Below are positions 1 through 6,723 of a stretch of 13,138 nt of DNA, one piece after another. The DNA comes from an uncultured Eudoraea sp. GTDB taxonomy: Bacteria > Bacteroidota > Bacteroidia > Flavobacteriales > Flavobacteriaceae. Within the stretch, counting starts at the first letter, position 1, and every line of letters starts with the position of its first letter. The stretch covers positions 1-13,138 of the forward strand of contig CAJQNH010000060.1 of assembly GCA_905479615.1 (NCBI GenBank), given 5' to 3'. The notes beneath the pieces were generated by a model. The model was given only the letters and a program-made list of their open reading frames with translations, was not told where the DNA came from and made no database searches. Both the position numbers and the translations under genes were made by a program.

Positions 1-609
1 ATTGAAGAGGGTAGAGCAGACCTGGTTGGTCTGTATTTTGTTATGGATCCTAAGCTGGAGGAATTAGGTCTGGTAGAAAACTGGGAAGAAACTGCTAAGG
101 CCTCATATGATGAGTATATAAGAAATGGTTTGATTACGCAATTGATAAGAATTGAATTAGGAGATGATGTGGAAGAGGATCACATGGTGAATAGACAGTG
201 GGTATCAGCCTGGGTATTTGAAAAAGGCAAACCCAACAATGTCATAGAAAAAGTAACCAGGGACGGTAAGACCTATTATAATATCAATGACTACAAAAAA
301 CTACGTGAATTATTTGGAGAATTATTGCGTGAAACTCAAAGGATAAAGTCTGAAGGTGATTTTAAAGCTGCTCAGGAATTGGTAGAAGGTTATGGAGTTA
401 AAGTAGATCAGGCATTACACGCGGAAGTACTGGATAGAAATGCGCAATTTAAGTCTGCGCCCTATAGCGGATTTGTTAACCCTGTACTGGTCCCGACCAC
501 TAATGAAGAAGGTGAGATTATTAAAGTTGAACTAGCTCAGCCTGCAAGTTTCGAAGAGCAGATGTTAAACTATTCGGCAAGTTATGGTTTTCTAAGTTCT
601 AAGAATTAA
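1..609 (+). CDS. Dipeptidyl-peptidase III-type zinc peptidase (M49), C-terminal part, 5' end outside window
   Basis: The reading frame is open from base 1, so the ATG at 43 is an internal Met and not the start. About 202 C-terminal residues are visible. The first visible residues, IEEGRADLVGLYF, match the second zinc motif of family M49 (EECRAD/E in the human enzyme), in which the second Glu (visible residue 3) is a zinc ligand. The HExxGH motif carrying the two His ligands lies upstream of the window. The segment EDHMVNRQWVSAWVFEKG (visible residues 59-76) resembles the segment around the conserved substrate-stabilising His of human DPP III, placing that His at visible residue 61. Family members remove dipeptides from the N-termini of short peptides; with no N-terminus visible, location cannot be judged, though many members are cytosolic. 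The Cys of the second motif is Gly here. The gene converges on fadE and ends just before a shared terminator. Family assignment is confident; substrate is not. Confidence 0.85.
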   Translation: MEEGRADLVGLYFVMDPKLEELGLVENWEETAKASYDEYIRNGLITQLIRIELGDDVEEDHMVNRQWVSAWVFEKGKPNNVIEKVTRDGKTYYNINDYKKLRELFGELLRETQRIKSEGDFKAAQELVEGYGVKVDQALHAEVLDRNAQFKSAPYSGFVNPVLVPTTNEEGEIIKVELAQPASFEEQMLNYSASYGFLSSKN

Positions 610-639
610 ACAAATAGCTGTTTAGGGGATTTTAAAAAC

Positions 640-665
640 AAAAACCGCTCAATTGAGCGGTTTTT
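640..665. terminator. Bidirectional intrinsic terminator between convergent genes
   Basis: A perfect 26-bp palindrome: 11-bp stem arms AAAAACCGCTC and GAGCGGTTTTT around an AATT loop. Each strand reads a GC-containing stem followed by five T, so it can end transcripts from both sides. It lies 30 bp after the peptidase stop and 25 bp after the fadE stop, exactly where one terminator would serve both convergent genes. Confidence 0.9.
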
Positions 666-690
666 CTATTCAACAATAAATTGATTATTC

Positions 691-2502
691 TTAATCAAAA
701 CTATAGGCATTATCCGAGGCCACCTTTTCCGCTATTTGCATTCGGAGTGCGGAAACATTAGGCTGATTGGTGTATTTAGTAAATCGCTTTAATCCCATAA
801 GCATCATACGTTGTTCATCACCCTCTGTAAAAGAAACTATTGCTTCTTTGCCTTTTTGAATCACTATATCCACGGCATTGTATAAATACAGTCTGGACAT
901 TGCAATTTGTGTAGCTTGGTTTTCTTCCCCAAATCTTTGAGCGTTTTTCTCAGTTCTAAGGATGGTAGATTCGGCCATATATATTTCTATCAATATGTCT
1001 GATGCAGCCAATAACACCTGCTGATGTTTTTCCAGATCAGTACCAAACTTTTGTACTGCACTGCCGGCTACCATCAGAAATACCTTCTTCAGTCGCACTA
1101 TCATATCGTTTTCTTCTGAAAAGAGCGTAGAATAATCAGGGGTATCAAATGAGGGTATTCCCATAAGTTCATCAGCCACCTTAGTTGCCGGGCCCAATAA
1201 ATCTACATGGCCTTTCATTGCTTTTTTTACCAGCATACCAACCGCTAACATCCTGTTTATTTCATTAGTTCCTTCATAAATACGTGCTATACGGGCATCT
1301 GTCCATGCCGATTCCATTGGGGTATCTGCGCTAAAACCCATTCCGCCAAAAATCTGGATACCTTCATCAGTTGTTTGTTGAACATCTTCAGATACAGCCA
1401 CTTTTAGTATAGAACATTCTATTGCATATTCCTCGACGCCTTTGAGTTCAGCTTCCTGGTGTGAATTACCTTCAGCAACACGTATGGCTATTCTATCTTC
1501 TATATTTTTTGCTGCCCTGTAAGAGGCAGATTCTCCAGCATAGGCATTTGTGGCCATTTGTGCAATCTTTGCTTTAATAGCACCGAAATTTATGATAGGA
1601 GTTTTAAATTGAATCCTTTCGTTGGCATAATTAACTGCCTCACCAAGTACTCTCCTTTGGGCTTCCAGACAAGCTGCAGCTAACTTAATTCTTCCAATAT
1701 TCAATGCGTTCATTGCAATCTTAAATCCATTCCCTCGCTCAGACAACATATTTTCAACGGGGACCTTGGTATCGCTAAAAAATACCTGACGGGTAGAAGA
1801 GGAGTGAATTCCTAATTTTTTTTCTTCATCTCCCAGGGTGATTCCATTTGAAGGATCATTTTCAACTATAAAGCCCGTAATGTTTTTATCGTCTTCTATT
1901 CTGGCGAAAACAATAAATAATTTACAGAAGCCCGCATTGGAAATCCACATTTTTTGACCACTAATTTGATAATGCTTTCCATCTTTGGATAATACAGCCT
2001 TGGTTTTTCCGGAATTTGCATCTGATCCTGCACCAGGTTCAGTAAGACAGTAAGCTCCGAACCATTCACCTGATGCCAGTTTGGGCACATATTTCTTTTT
2101 TTGCTCTTCTGTACCGTAAAGGGTTATTGGCATTGTACCTATGCCCGTATGCGCTCCAAAGGCCGTACTAAATGAACCTGTAGCGCCCGAAATATAATCA
2201 CATACCAACATTGTGGAAACGAATCCCATGCCGAGGCCGCCATATGCCTCGGGAACAGCAACACTTAAAAGACCCAGTTCACCAGCCTTGCGCATGCACT
2301 CTTCGGTAAAGGCATAATCCTTTTTTTCAAATCTTTCCCAATTCGCCCACAGTTCACGATCTACAAAATCCTTGGTGCTTTCACGCATCATTTTTTGCTC
2401 TTCGGTCAGATCTTCAAGCGTAAAAACATCTTCACAATTTGTTTTTTTAACCAAAAACTGGCCACCACGTAAGATATCTTTGTTAATTGTATCCGTACTC
2501 AT
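691..2502 (-). CDS. fadE: Acyl-CoA dehydrogenase, VLCAD-like with C-terminal extension
   Basis: FAD-dependent enzyme for the first beta-oxidation step, acyl-CoA to trans-2-enoyl-CoA. The 603 residues show an N-terminal helical domain (about 33-145), the flavin/substrate motif YCLTEPGAGSD at 151-161, WISNAG at 186-191, and a C-terminal helical domain with QIFGGMGF (383-390). YEGTNEINR (409-417) has the catalytic base at Glu410, the position used by VLCAD and ACAD9 and different from the isovaleryl-CoA type. A further helical region of about 170 residues (about 430-603) makes the protein much longer than the usual 380-residue short/medium-chain enzymes, as in VLCAD and in B. subtilis FadE. Electrons would pass to an ETF not encoded here. 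It is the last gene of the marR-fadN-fadA-fadE set, 21 bp after fadA. The ATG is preceded by the A-rich TAAAGAAATATAAA rather than a strong Shine-Dalgarno. Long-chain preference is inferred from architecture. Confidence 0.95.
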   Translation of the reverse strand: MSTDTINKDILRGGQFLVKKTNCEDVFTLEDLTEEQKMMRESTKDFVDRELWANWERFEKKDYAFTEECMRKAGELGLLSVAVPEAYGGLGMGFVSTMLVCDYISGATGSFSTAFGAHTGIGTMPITLYGTEEQKKKYVPKLASGEWFGAYCLTEPGAGSDANSGKTKAVLSKDGKHYQISGQKMWISNAGFCKLFIVFARIEDDKNITGFIVENDPSNGITLGDEEKKLGIHSSSTRQVFFSDTKVPVENMLSERGNGFKIAMNALNIGRIKLAAACLEAQRRVLGEAVNYANERIQFKTPIINFGAIKAKIAQMATNAYAGESASYRAAKNIEDRIAIRVAEGNSHQEAELKGVEEYAIECSILKVAVSEDVQQTTDEGIQIFGGMGFSADTPMESAWTDARIARIYEGTNEINRMLAVGMLVKKAMKGHVDLLGPATKVADELMGIPSFDTPDYSTLFSEENDMIVRLKKVFLMVAGSAVQKFGTDLEKHQQVLLAASDILIEIYMAESTILRTEKNAQRFGEENQATQIAMSRLYLYNAVDIVIQKGKEAIVSFTEGDEQRMMLMGLKRFTKYTNQPNVSALRMQIAEKVASDNAYSFD

Positions 2503-2523
2503 TTTATATTTCTTTAATTGATA

Positions 2524-3714
2524 TTAATTTAAAAACTCGTAGATGCCAGCAGCACCCTGGCCTGTTCCTACACACATCGTTACCATTCCATATTTTCCTT
2601 TCATGTCCCGCTTACGCATTTCATCAAATAACTGGACAGAAAGTTTGGCTCCGGTACAACCCAGGGGATGGCCCAGTGCAATGGCTCCACCATTTACATT
2701 AACAAGATCCTGATTAAGATTTAATTCTCTTATAACTGCAAGGGATTGAGAGGCAAATGCCTCATTAAGTTCTATCAGCGAAATATCATCCTGTTTTAAA
2801 CCTGCTTGTTTTAGTGCTTTAGGGATTGCCTTTACAGGACCAATTCCCATTATACGAGGTTCTACACCGGCAGCGGCATAATTTACCAGACGGGCAATTG
2901 GTTCTAACTTTAACTCTTTGACCATTTCTTCGCTCATCACCATTACAAAAGCAGCACCATCACTCATTTGTGAAGAATTACCGGCAGTAACACTTCCATT
3001 TGCTGCAAATACAGGTCTTAATTTGGAAAGAACTTCTTTTGACGTATCCGCTCTAGGGCCTTCATCTTTATTGACGGTGTAGGTATTTGTTTCTTTCTTG
3101 CCTGCCGAATTAACATAGGTGTGTTCTACTTCAATGGGCACAATTTGTTCCTTAAACTTGTTTTCCTTTTGTGCTTTTAAGGCTTTCATGTGAGAGTTGA
3201 ACGCAAAATCATCCTGATCATCCCTTGATACCTTAAATTGTTTTGCAACAGCCTCTGCTGTTAACCCCATACCCCAGTAATAATCTTCATGACCTTCTTT
3301 GGCGATTTCGTAATCGGGGGTTGGCTTGTATCCACCCATTGGGATATAACTCATGCTTTCCGCTCCCCCGGCTATGATGCAATCAGCCATGCCCGACTGT
3401 ATCTTCGCTGTAGCGATACCTATGGTTTCCAGTCCAGAGGCGCAATAGCGGTTTACCGTAACTCCGGGAACATCATCTATCTCTAATCCCATTAAGGATA
3501 TCAATCGAGCCATATTAAGTCCTTGCTCAGCTTCGGGCATTGCATTACCTACAATTACGTCATCAATTCTTTTCTTATCCAATTCTGGCAACTCTTTCAT
3601 CATATATGCAATCGTTTCTGCCGCCAATTCATCAGGTCTTTTAAAACGAAATAACCCTCTTGGTGCTTTGCCAACTGCTGTTCTATAAGCCTTAACGATA
3701 TATGCTGTTTTCAT
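2524..3714 (-). CDS. fadA: Acetyl-CoA acyltransferase (3-ketoacyl-CoA thiolase)
   Basis: Thiolase that cleaves 3-ketoacyl-CoA with CoA to acetyl-CoA and a shortened acyl-CoA. At 396 residues it has the standard length. The nucleophile is Cys91 in NRYCASGLE, the NEAF motif is at 317-320, His349 lies in GGAIALGHPLGCTGA, and the second catalytic Cys381 lies in MCVGTGQGAAG; all catalytic residues are intact. It starts 4 bp after the fadN stop and is followed 21 bp later by fadE, so cotranscription is near certain. The context, between a hydroxyacyl-CoA dehydrogenase/enoyl-CoA hydratase and an acyl-CoA dehydrogenase, argues for degradative beta-oxidation rather than the biosynthetic acetoacetyl-CoA thiolase role. 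The sequence alone does not set chain-length preference. Confidence 0.95.
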   Translation of the reverse strand: MKTAYIVKAYRTAVGKAPRGLFRFKRPDELAAETIAYMMKELPELDKKRIDDVIVGNAMPEAEQGLNMARLISLMGLEIDDVPGVTVNRYCASGLETIGIATAKIQSGMADCIIAGGAESMSYIPMGGYKPTPDYEIAKEGHEDYYWGMGLTAEAVAKQFKVSRDDQDDFAFNSHMKALKAQKENKFKEQIVPIEVEHTYVNSAGKKETNTYTVNKDEGPRADTSKEVLSKLRPVFAANGSVTAGNSSQMSDGAAFVMVMSEEMVKELKLEPIARLVNYAAAGVEPRIMGIGPVKAIPKALKQAGLKQDDISLIELNEAFASQSLAVIRELNLNQDLVNVNGGAIALGHPLGCTGAKLSVQLFDEMRKRDMKGKYGMVTMCVGTGQGAAGIYEFLN

Positions 3715-3718
3715 TTTT

Positions 3719-6124
3719 TTAATTTCTAAGTGGTTTACCTGTTTTTAACATGTGCTGAATTCGTTCTAAAGTCTTTCTCTCTGTACAGAGCGATAAAAAG
3801 GCTTCTCGTTCCAAATCCAATAAGTATTGCTCACTTACAAGACTTGCTTCAGATAAATCTCCTCCTGCCATTACATAAGCTAATTTATCTGCTATTTTTT
3901 TATCGTGTTCACTAATGTAGTGACCTGCTTCCATAGAATCCGTCCCTACCAGGAACATGCCCAAAGCCTGTTTCCCCAAAACCTTTACATCTTTTCTTTT
4001 AATAGGTTGGGTATAACCTCCTTCAGCCAAAAGTTTCGCCTGCGCCTTGGCTGTTGCTATCTGGCGGTCTTTATTTACGACAACTATATCCTTTCCTTTT
4101 TGCAGTACACCTAAGTCATATGCTTCATATGCTGAAGTAGACACTTTGGCCATTCCAATAGTCAAAAAATATTCCTGAAGCACATTTAGTTCTACATCAT
4201 TCTTTCTGAATATGTCAGATGCCCTTAATGCCATTTCTTTGGAACCACCGCCTCCCGGTATGACTCCAACTCCAAATTCGACTAATCCAATGTAGGTTTC
4301 AGCGGCTGCAACAACTTTATCAGCATGCAGCGATAGCTCACATCCACCACCCAAACACATTCCATGGGGCGCTGAGACTGTAGGGATAGCAGAATAACGC
4401 ATGCGCATCATCGTATCCTGAAAGTATTTTATAGCCATATTCAATTCATCGTATTCCTGTTCTACGGCCATCATGAATATCATTCCTATATTGGCTCCTA
4501 CGGAAAAATTAGCTGCCTGGTTACCTATAACAAGCCCTTGGAAATCCTTCTCAGCAAGGTCTACTGCTTTATTTAAACCAGACAATACATCTCCGCCAAT
4601 AGTATTCATTTTAGATTGGAATTCTACATTGAGTATTCCATCACCAAGGTCTTCTATAACAACACCGCTATTTTTAAATACTTCATTAGATTTTCTTATG
4701 TTATCTAATATAATAAAGGCATCCTGGCCGGGTACCTTCGCCATGGTCTTTTGTGGAATATCATAAAAATAGGTGGCTCCGTCCTTGATATTGTAGAATG
4801 AAGTAGCACCAGAGTCTTTGAGCTCCTTAATCCATTTGGCCGGACTATGACCCTCTTCTGCAATCATTTTTAAGCCATTTTCCAAACCAATGGCATCCCA
4901 TATTTGGAAAGGCCCGTGCTCCCAGCCAAAACCGGCTTTCATCGCATCATCAATTTTATATAATTCATCTGTTATTTCAGGGATGCGGTGAGAAACATAA
5001 GCAAAAAGTGCTGCAAAGCTTTTGCGGTAAAAGACGCCGGCTTTATCCTTGCCATTTACCAAAACTTTGAAACGATCAATAACTTTATCTATGGGTTTGG
5101 TAATTTCCAGCGTGGCGAAATTTGCTCTCTTTTTTGGTCTGTAATCCATAGAATCCAGATCCAGGCTAAGAATATCACTTTTCCCGTCTTTTGTCTTTAC
5201 CTTTTTATAGAAGCCCTGACCTGTTTTACTTCCCAGCCATTTGTTATCAGACATAGTCTGGATAAATTCCGGTAACTGAAATAATTCATGTCGTTCATCA
5301 TCTGTGCAATTTTCATAGATACCATTGGCCACATGCACTAAAGTGTCTAACCCTACAACATCCACTGTTCTGAAAGTTGCAGATTTCGGTCTGCCAATTA
5401 CCGGCCCGGTTAGTTTATCTACTTCTTCTACTGTGAGCCCTAATTCTTTGACCATATGAAATAAGCTCTGAATGCTAAAAATTCCAATTCTGTTGCCTAT
5501 AAAGGCAGGGGTATCCTTTGCTATTACCGATGTTTTTCCAAGAAAATTTTCACCATAACTATTTAAAAAATCCAGCACAGATTGTTTTGTTTTCGGCCCG
5601 GGAATGATTTCAAAAAGCTTAAGATAACGAGCGGGATTAAAGAAATGAGTACCACAAAAATGTTCCTGGAAATCATCACTTCTTCCTTCACTCATAAATT
5701 TAATAGGAATGCCCGAAGTATTGGACGTTATCAATGTTCCTGGACTTCTGTGTTTCTCGAGGTTCTCAAATACCATTTTCTTTATGTCCAGGCGTTCCAC
5801 TACCACTTCAATAATCCAATCTACCTGGCCAACTTTAGCTATATCATCTTCAAGATTTCCGGTGCTAATTCTACCGGCGAAACCTGAATGATAAATAGGA
5901 GATGGCTTTGATTTTAAAGCCGCTGCTAAGGAATCATTGACGATTCTATTTCTTACCGCTTTATCTTCAAGCGTAAGTCCTTTTGATTTTTCCTTTTCAT
6001 TAAGTTCCCTGGGAACAATATCCAGTAATAGAACTTCAACTCCAATATTTGCAAAGTGACAGGCAATTCCGCTACCCATTATGCCAGAACCTATAACAGC
6101 TACCTTTTTAATATGCTTATTCAT
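3719..6124 (-). CDS. fadN: Bifunctional 3-hydroxyacyl-CoA dehydrogenase / enoyl-CoA hydratase (FadN type)
   Basis: This 801-residue fusion does two central beta-oxidation steps: hydration of enoyl-CoA and NAD-dependent oxidation of the 3-hydroxyacyl-CoA. The N-terminal half is the dehydrogenase: Rossmann motif VAVIGSGIMGSGIA (8-21) ending at acidic Asp35, SNTSGIPI (134-141), catalytic pair His160 (GTHFFNPAR) and Glu172, then C-terminal dehydrogenase domains (about 203-430) with DTPAFIGNR at 204-212. The C-terminal half is a crotonase domain (about 485-690) with SVGANIG (541-547), Glu596 in GGGCELSLHAD and Glu616 in GLVEFGVGVIPGGGG, the two Glu that act on water. The order dehydrogenase-then-hydratase is the reverse of E. 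coli FadB and equals B. subtilis FadN. The start overlaps the marR stop as ATGA, and no Shine-Dalgarno is visible, so translation is probably coupled to marR. Catalytic residues are complete in both halves. Confidence 0.95.
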   Translation of the reverse strand: MNKHIKKVAVIGSGIMGSGIACHFANIGVEVLLLDIVPRELNEKEKSKGLTLEDKAVRNRIVNDSLAAALKSKPSPIYHSGFAGRISTGNLEDDIAKVGQVDWIIEVVVERLDIKKMVFENLEKHRSPGTLITSNTSGIPIKFMSEGRSDDFQEHFCGTHFFNPARYLKLFEIIPGPKTKQSVLDFLNSYGENFLGKTSVIAKDTPAFIGNRIGIFSIQSLFHMVKELGLTVEEVDKLTGPVIGRPKSATFRTVDVVGLDTLVHVANGIYENCTDDERHELFQLPEFIQTMSDNKWLGSKTGQGFYKKVKTKDGKSDILSLDLDSMDYRPKKRANFATLEITKPIDKVIDRFKVLVNGKDKAGVFYRKSFAALFAYVSHRIPEITDELYKIDDAMKAGFGWEHGPFQIWDAIGLENGLKMIAEEGHSPAKWIKELKDSGATSFYNIKDGATYFYDIPQKTMAKVPGQDAFIILDNIRKSNEVFKNSGVVIEDLGDGILNVEFQSKMNTIGGDVLSGLNKAVDLAEKDFQGLVIGNQAANFSVGANIGMIFMMAVEQEYDELNMAIKYFQDTMMRMRYSAIPTVSAPHGMCLGGGCELSLHADKVVAAAETYIGLVEFGVGVIPGGGGSKEMALRASDIFRKNDVELNVLQEYFLTIGMAKVSTSAYEAYDLGVLQKGKDIVVVNKDRQIATAKAQAKLLAEGGYTQPIKRKDVKVLGKQALGMFLVGTDSMEAGHYISEHDKKIADKLAYVMAGGDLSEASLVSEQYLLDLEREAFLSLCTERKTLERIQHMLKTGKPLRN

Positions 6125-6585
6125 TGATGATGATTATTTAATTTTGTATTCCTACTATATATTTTTTTCTCAGTAATAAGGCGGTTTATAGTTTCCATGA
6201 CCTCAAAAAAATTGTTCAACTGCCCATCATTAACATTTTGCTTAACAACATCATTAAACCGTAAAACAACATCTTTGGAATCTTCACGCTTTTCAAGACC
6301 AAAAGGGGTAAGATGTATTAAAACGCCGCGACCATCATCCGGATTAGGCTTACGAATAATTAACCCTTTTTCCTCCATACTTTTTAGTATTCGGGACAAG
6401 CTGGTGGCCTCCATTCCCATTTTAGGACCCAGGGCCGTGGAAGGAGTACCGGTTTTAGGATCTATACTTAAAAGAGTAAAACCAACGGCCATTGTTGTGC
6501 CAAAGTTTTTGGCTTCTTCATTATACATTTTGGCAACGGATTGCCACGTAGCACGCAAGGCATAATCTATTGTAATATCCTTCAT
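6121..6585 (-). CDS. MarR-family transcriptional regulator of the fad operon
   Basis: A 154-residue winged helix-turn-helix protein of normal MarR length. Helical N-terminus (1-40) and C-terminus (about 98-142) would form the dimer interface. The DNA-binding core spans about 45-95, with recognition helix EATSLSRILKSMEEKGLI (59-76) and the wing PNPDDGRGVLIHLTP (80-94) containing the family's D-x-R signature. It is the first gene of the operon and overlaps fadN by 4 bp (ATGA), so regulator and enzymes are made from one transcript. A perfect palindrome with an adjoining -7 box lies 28 bp upstream, which suggests autorepression. By analogy with other regulators of fatty acid breakdown the inducer may be a long-chain acyl-CoA; nothing in the sequence proves the ligand. 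The ATG at 6585 gives the full family N-terminus; the next Met (residue 20) would cut into the first helix. Confidence 0.92.
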   Translation of the reverse strand: MKDITIDYALRATWQSVAKMYNEEAKNFGTTMAVGFTLLSIDPKTGTPSTALGPKMGMEATSLSRILKSMEEKGLIIRKPNPDDGRGVLIHLTPFGLEKREDSKDVVLRFNDVVKQNVNDGQLNNFFEVMETINRLITEKKIYSRNTKLNNHHQ

Positions 6586-6604
6586 AAAATCTTCAATTGT
6601 TCCT

Positions 6605-6612
6605 CAAAGATA
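6605..6612 (-). promoter_or_regulatory. Bacteroidetes -7 promoter element of the marR-fadNAE operon
   Basis: On the - strand the octamer reads TATCTTTG, an exact match to the Bacteroidetes sigma-ABfr -7 consensus TAnnTTTG. It lies 20 bp upstream of the marR ATG, which would place the transcript start about 14 nt before the ATG. The region 19-21 bp further upstream, where a -33 TTG is expected, lies inside the palindrome and shows no clear TTG. The match is exact but short, so it is supported mainly by position. Confidence 0.6.
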
Positions 6613-6646
6613 TAAAAATTTATTATGCATGCATAATAAATTTTTA
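6613..6646. promoter_or_regulatory. Perfect 34-bp palindrome, candidate MarR operator
   Basis: The left arm TAAAAATTTATTATGCA is followed at once by its exact reverse complement, giving 34 bp of unbroken dyad symmetry centred on GCATGC. The inner core TTATGCATGCATAA has the size of a MarR half-site pair, and the outer part consists of A/T tracts that narrow the minor groove, where MarR wings insert. The element abuts the -7 box and covers the -33 region, so a bound dimer would block RNA polymerase. As a hairpin it would have an AT-rich stem with no loop, so a terminator role for the upstream acyl-CoA synthetase gene is less likely. No second copy of the core was noticed elsewhere in the window. 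Confidence 0.75.
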
Positions 6647-6723
6647 AGAATAGCTGTTGATTTTAAAAAGGAATTTGGATCAAATTAAGTAGTTCTGATT
6701 TGCAAAAGTGGAAGCATCTGCTA

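Noticed and set aside
681..698. Inverted repeat TTGATTA-TTCT-TAATCAA across the fadE stop codon
   Set aside because: The stem is 7 bp and almost wholly AT, with no following T run in the right place. The strong palindrome at 640-665 already explains termination.
1896..2090. 64-codon - strand ORF within fadE
   Set aside because: It lies in another frame of fadE over its conserved FAD-motif region and shows no recognisable protein features.
6613..6646. Palindrome as intrinsic terminator of the acyl-CoA synthetase gene
   Set aside because: The stem is nearly all A/T with no loop, and it is placed against a -7 box upstream of marR. An operator role fits better, though a minor terminator effect is not excluded.
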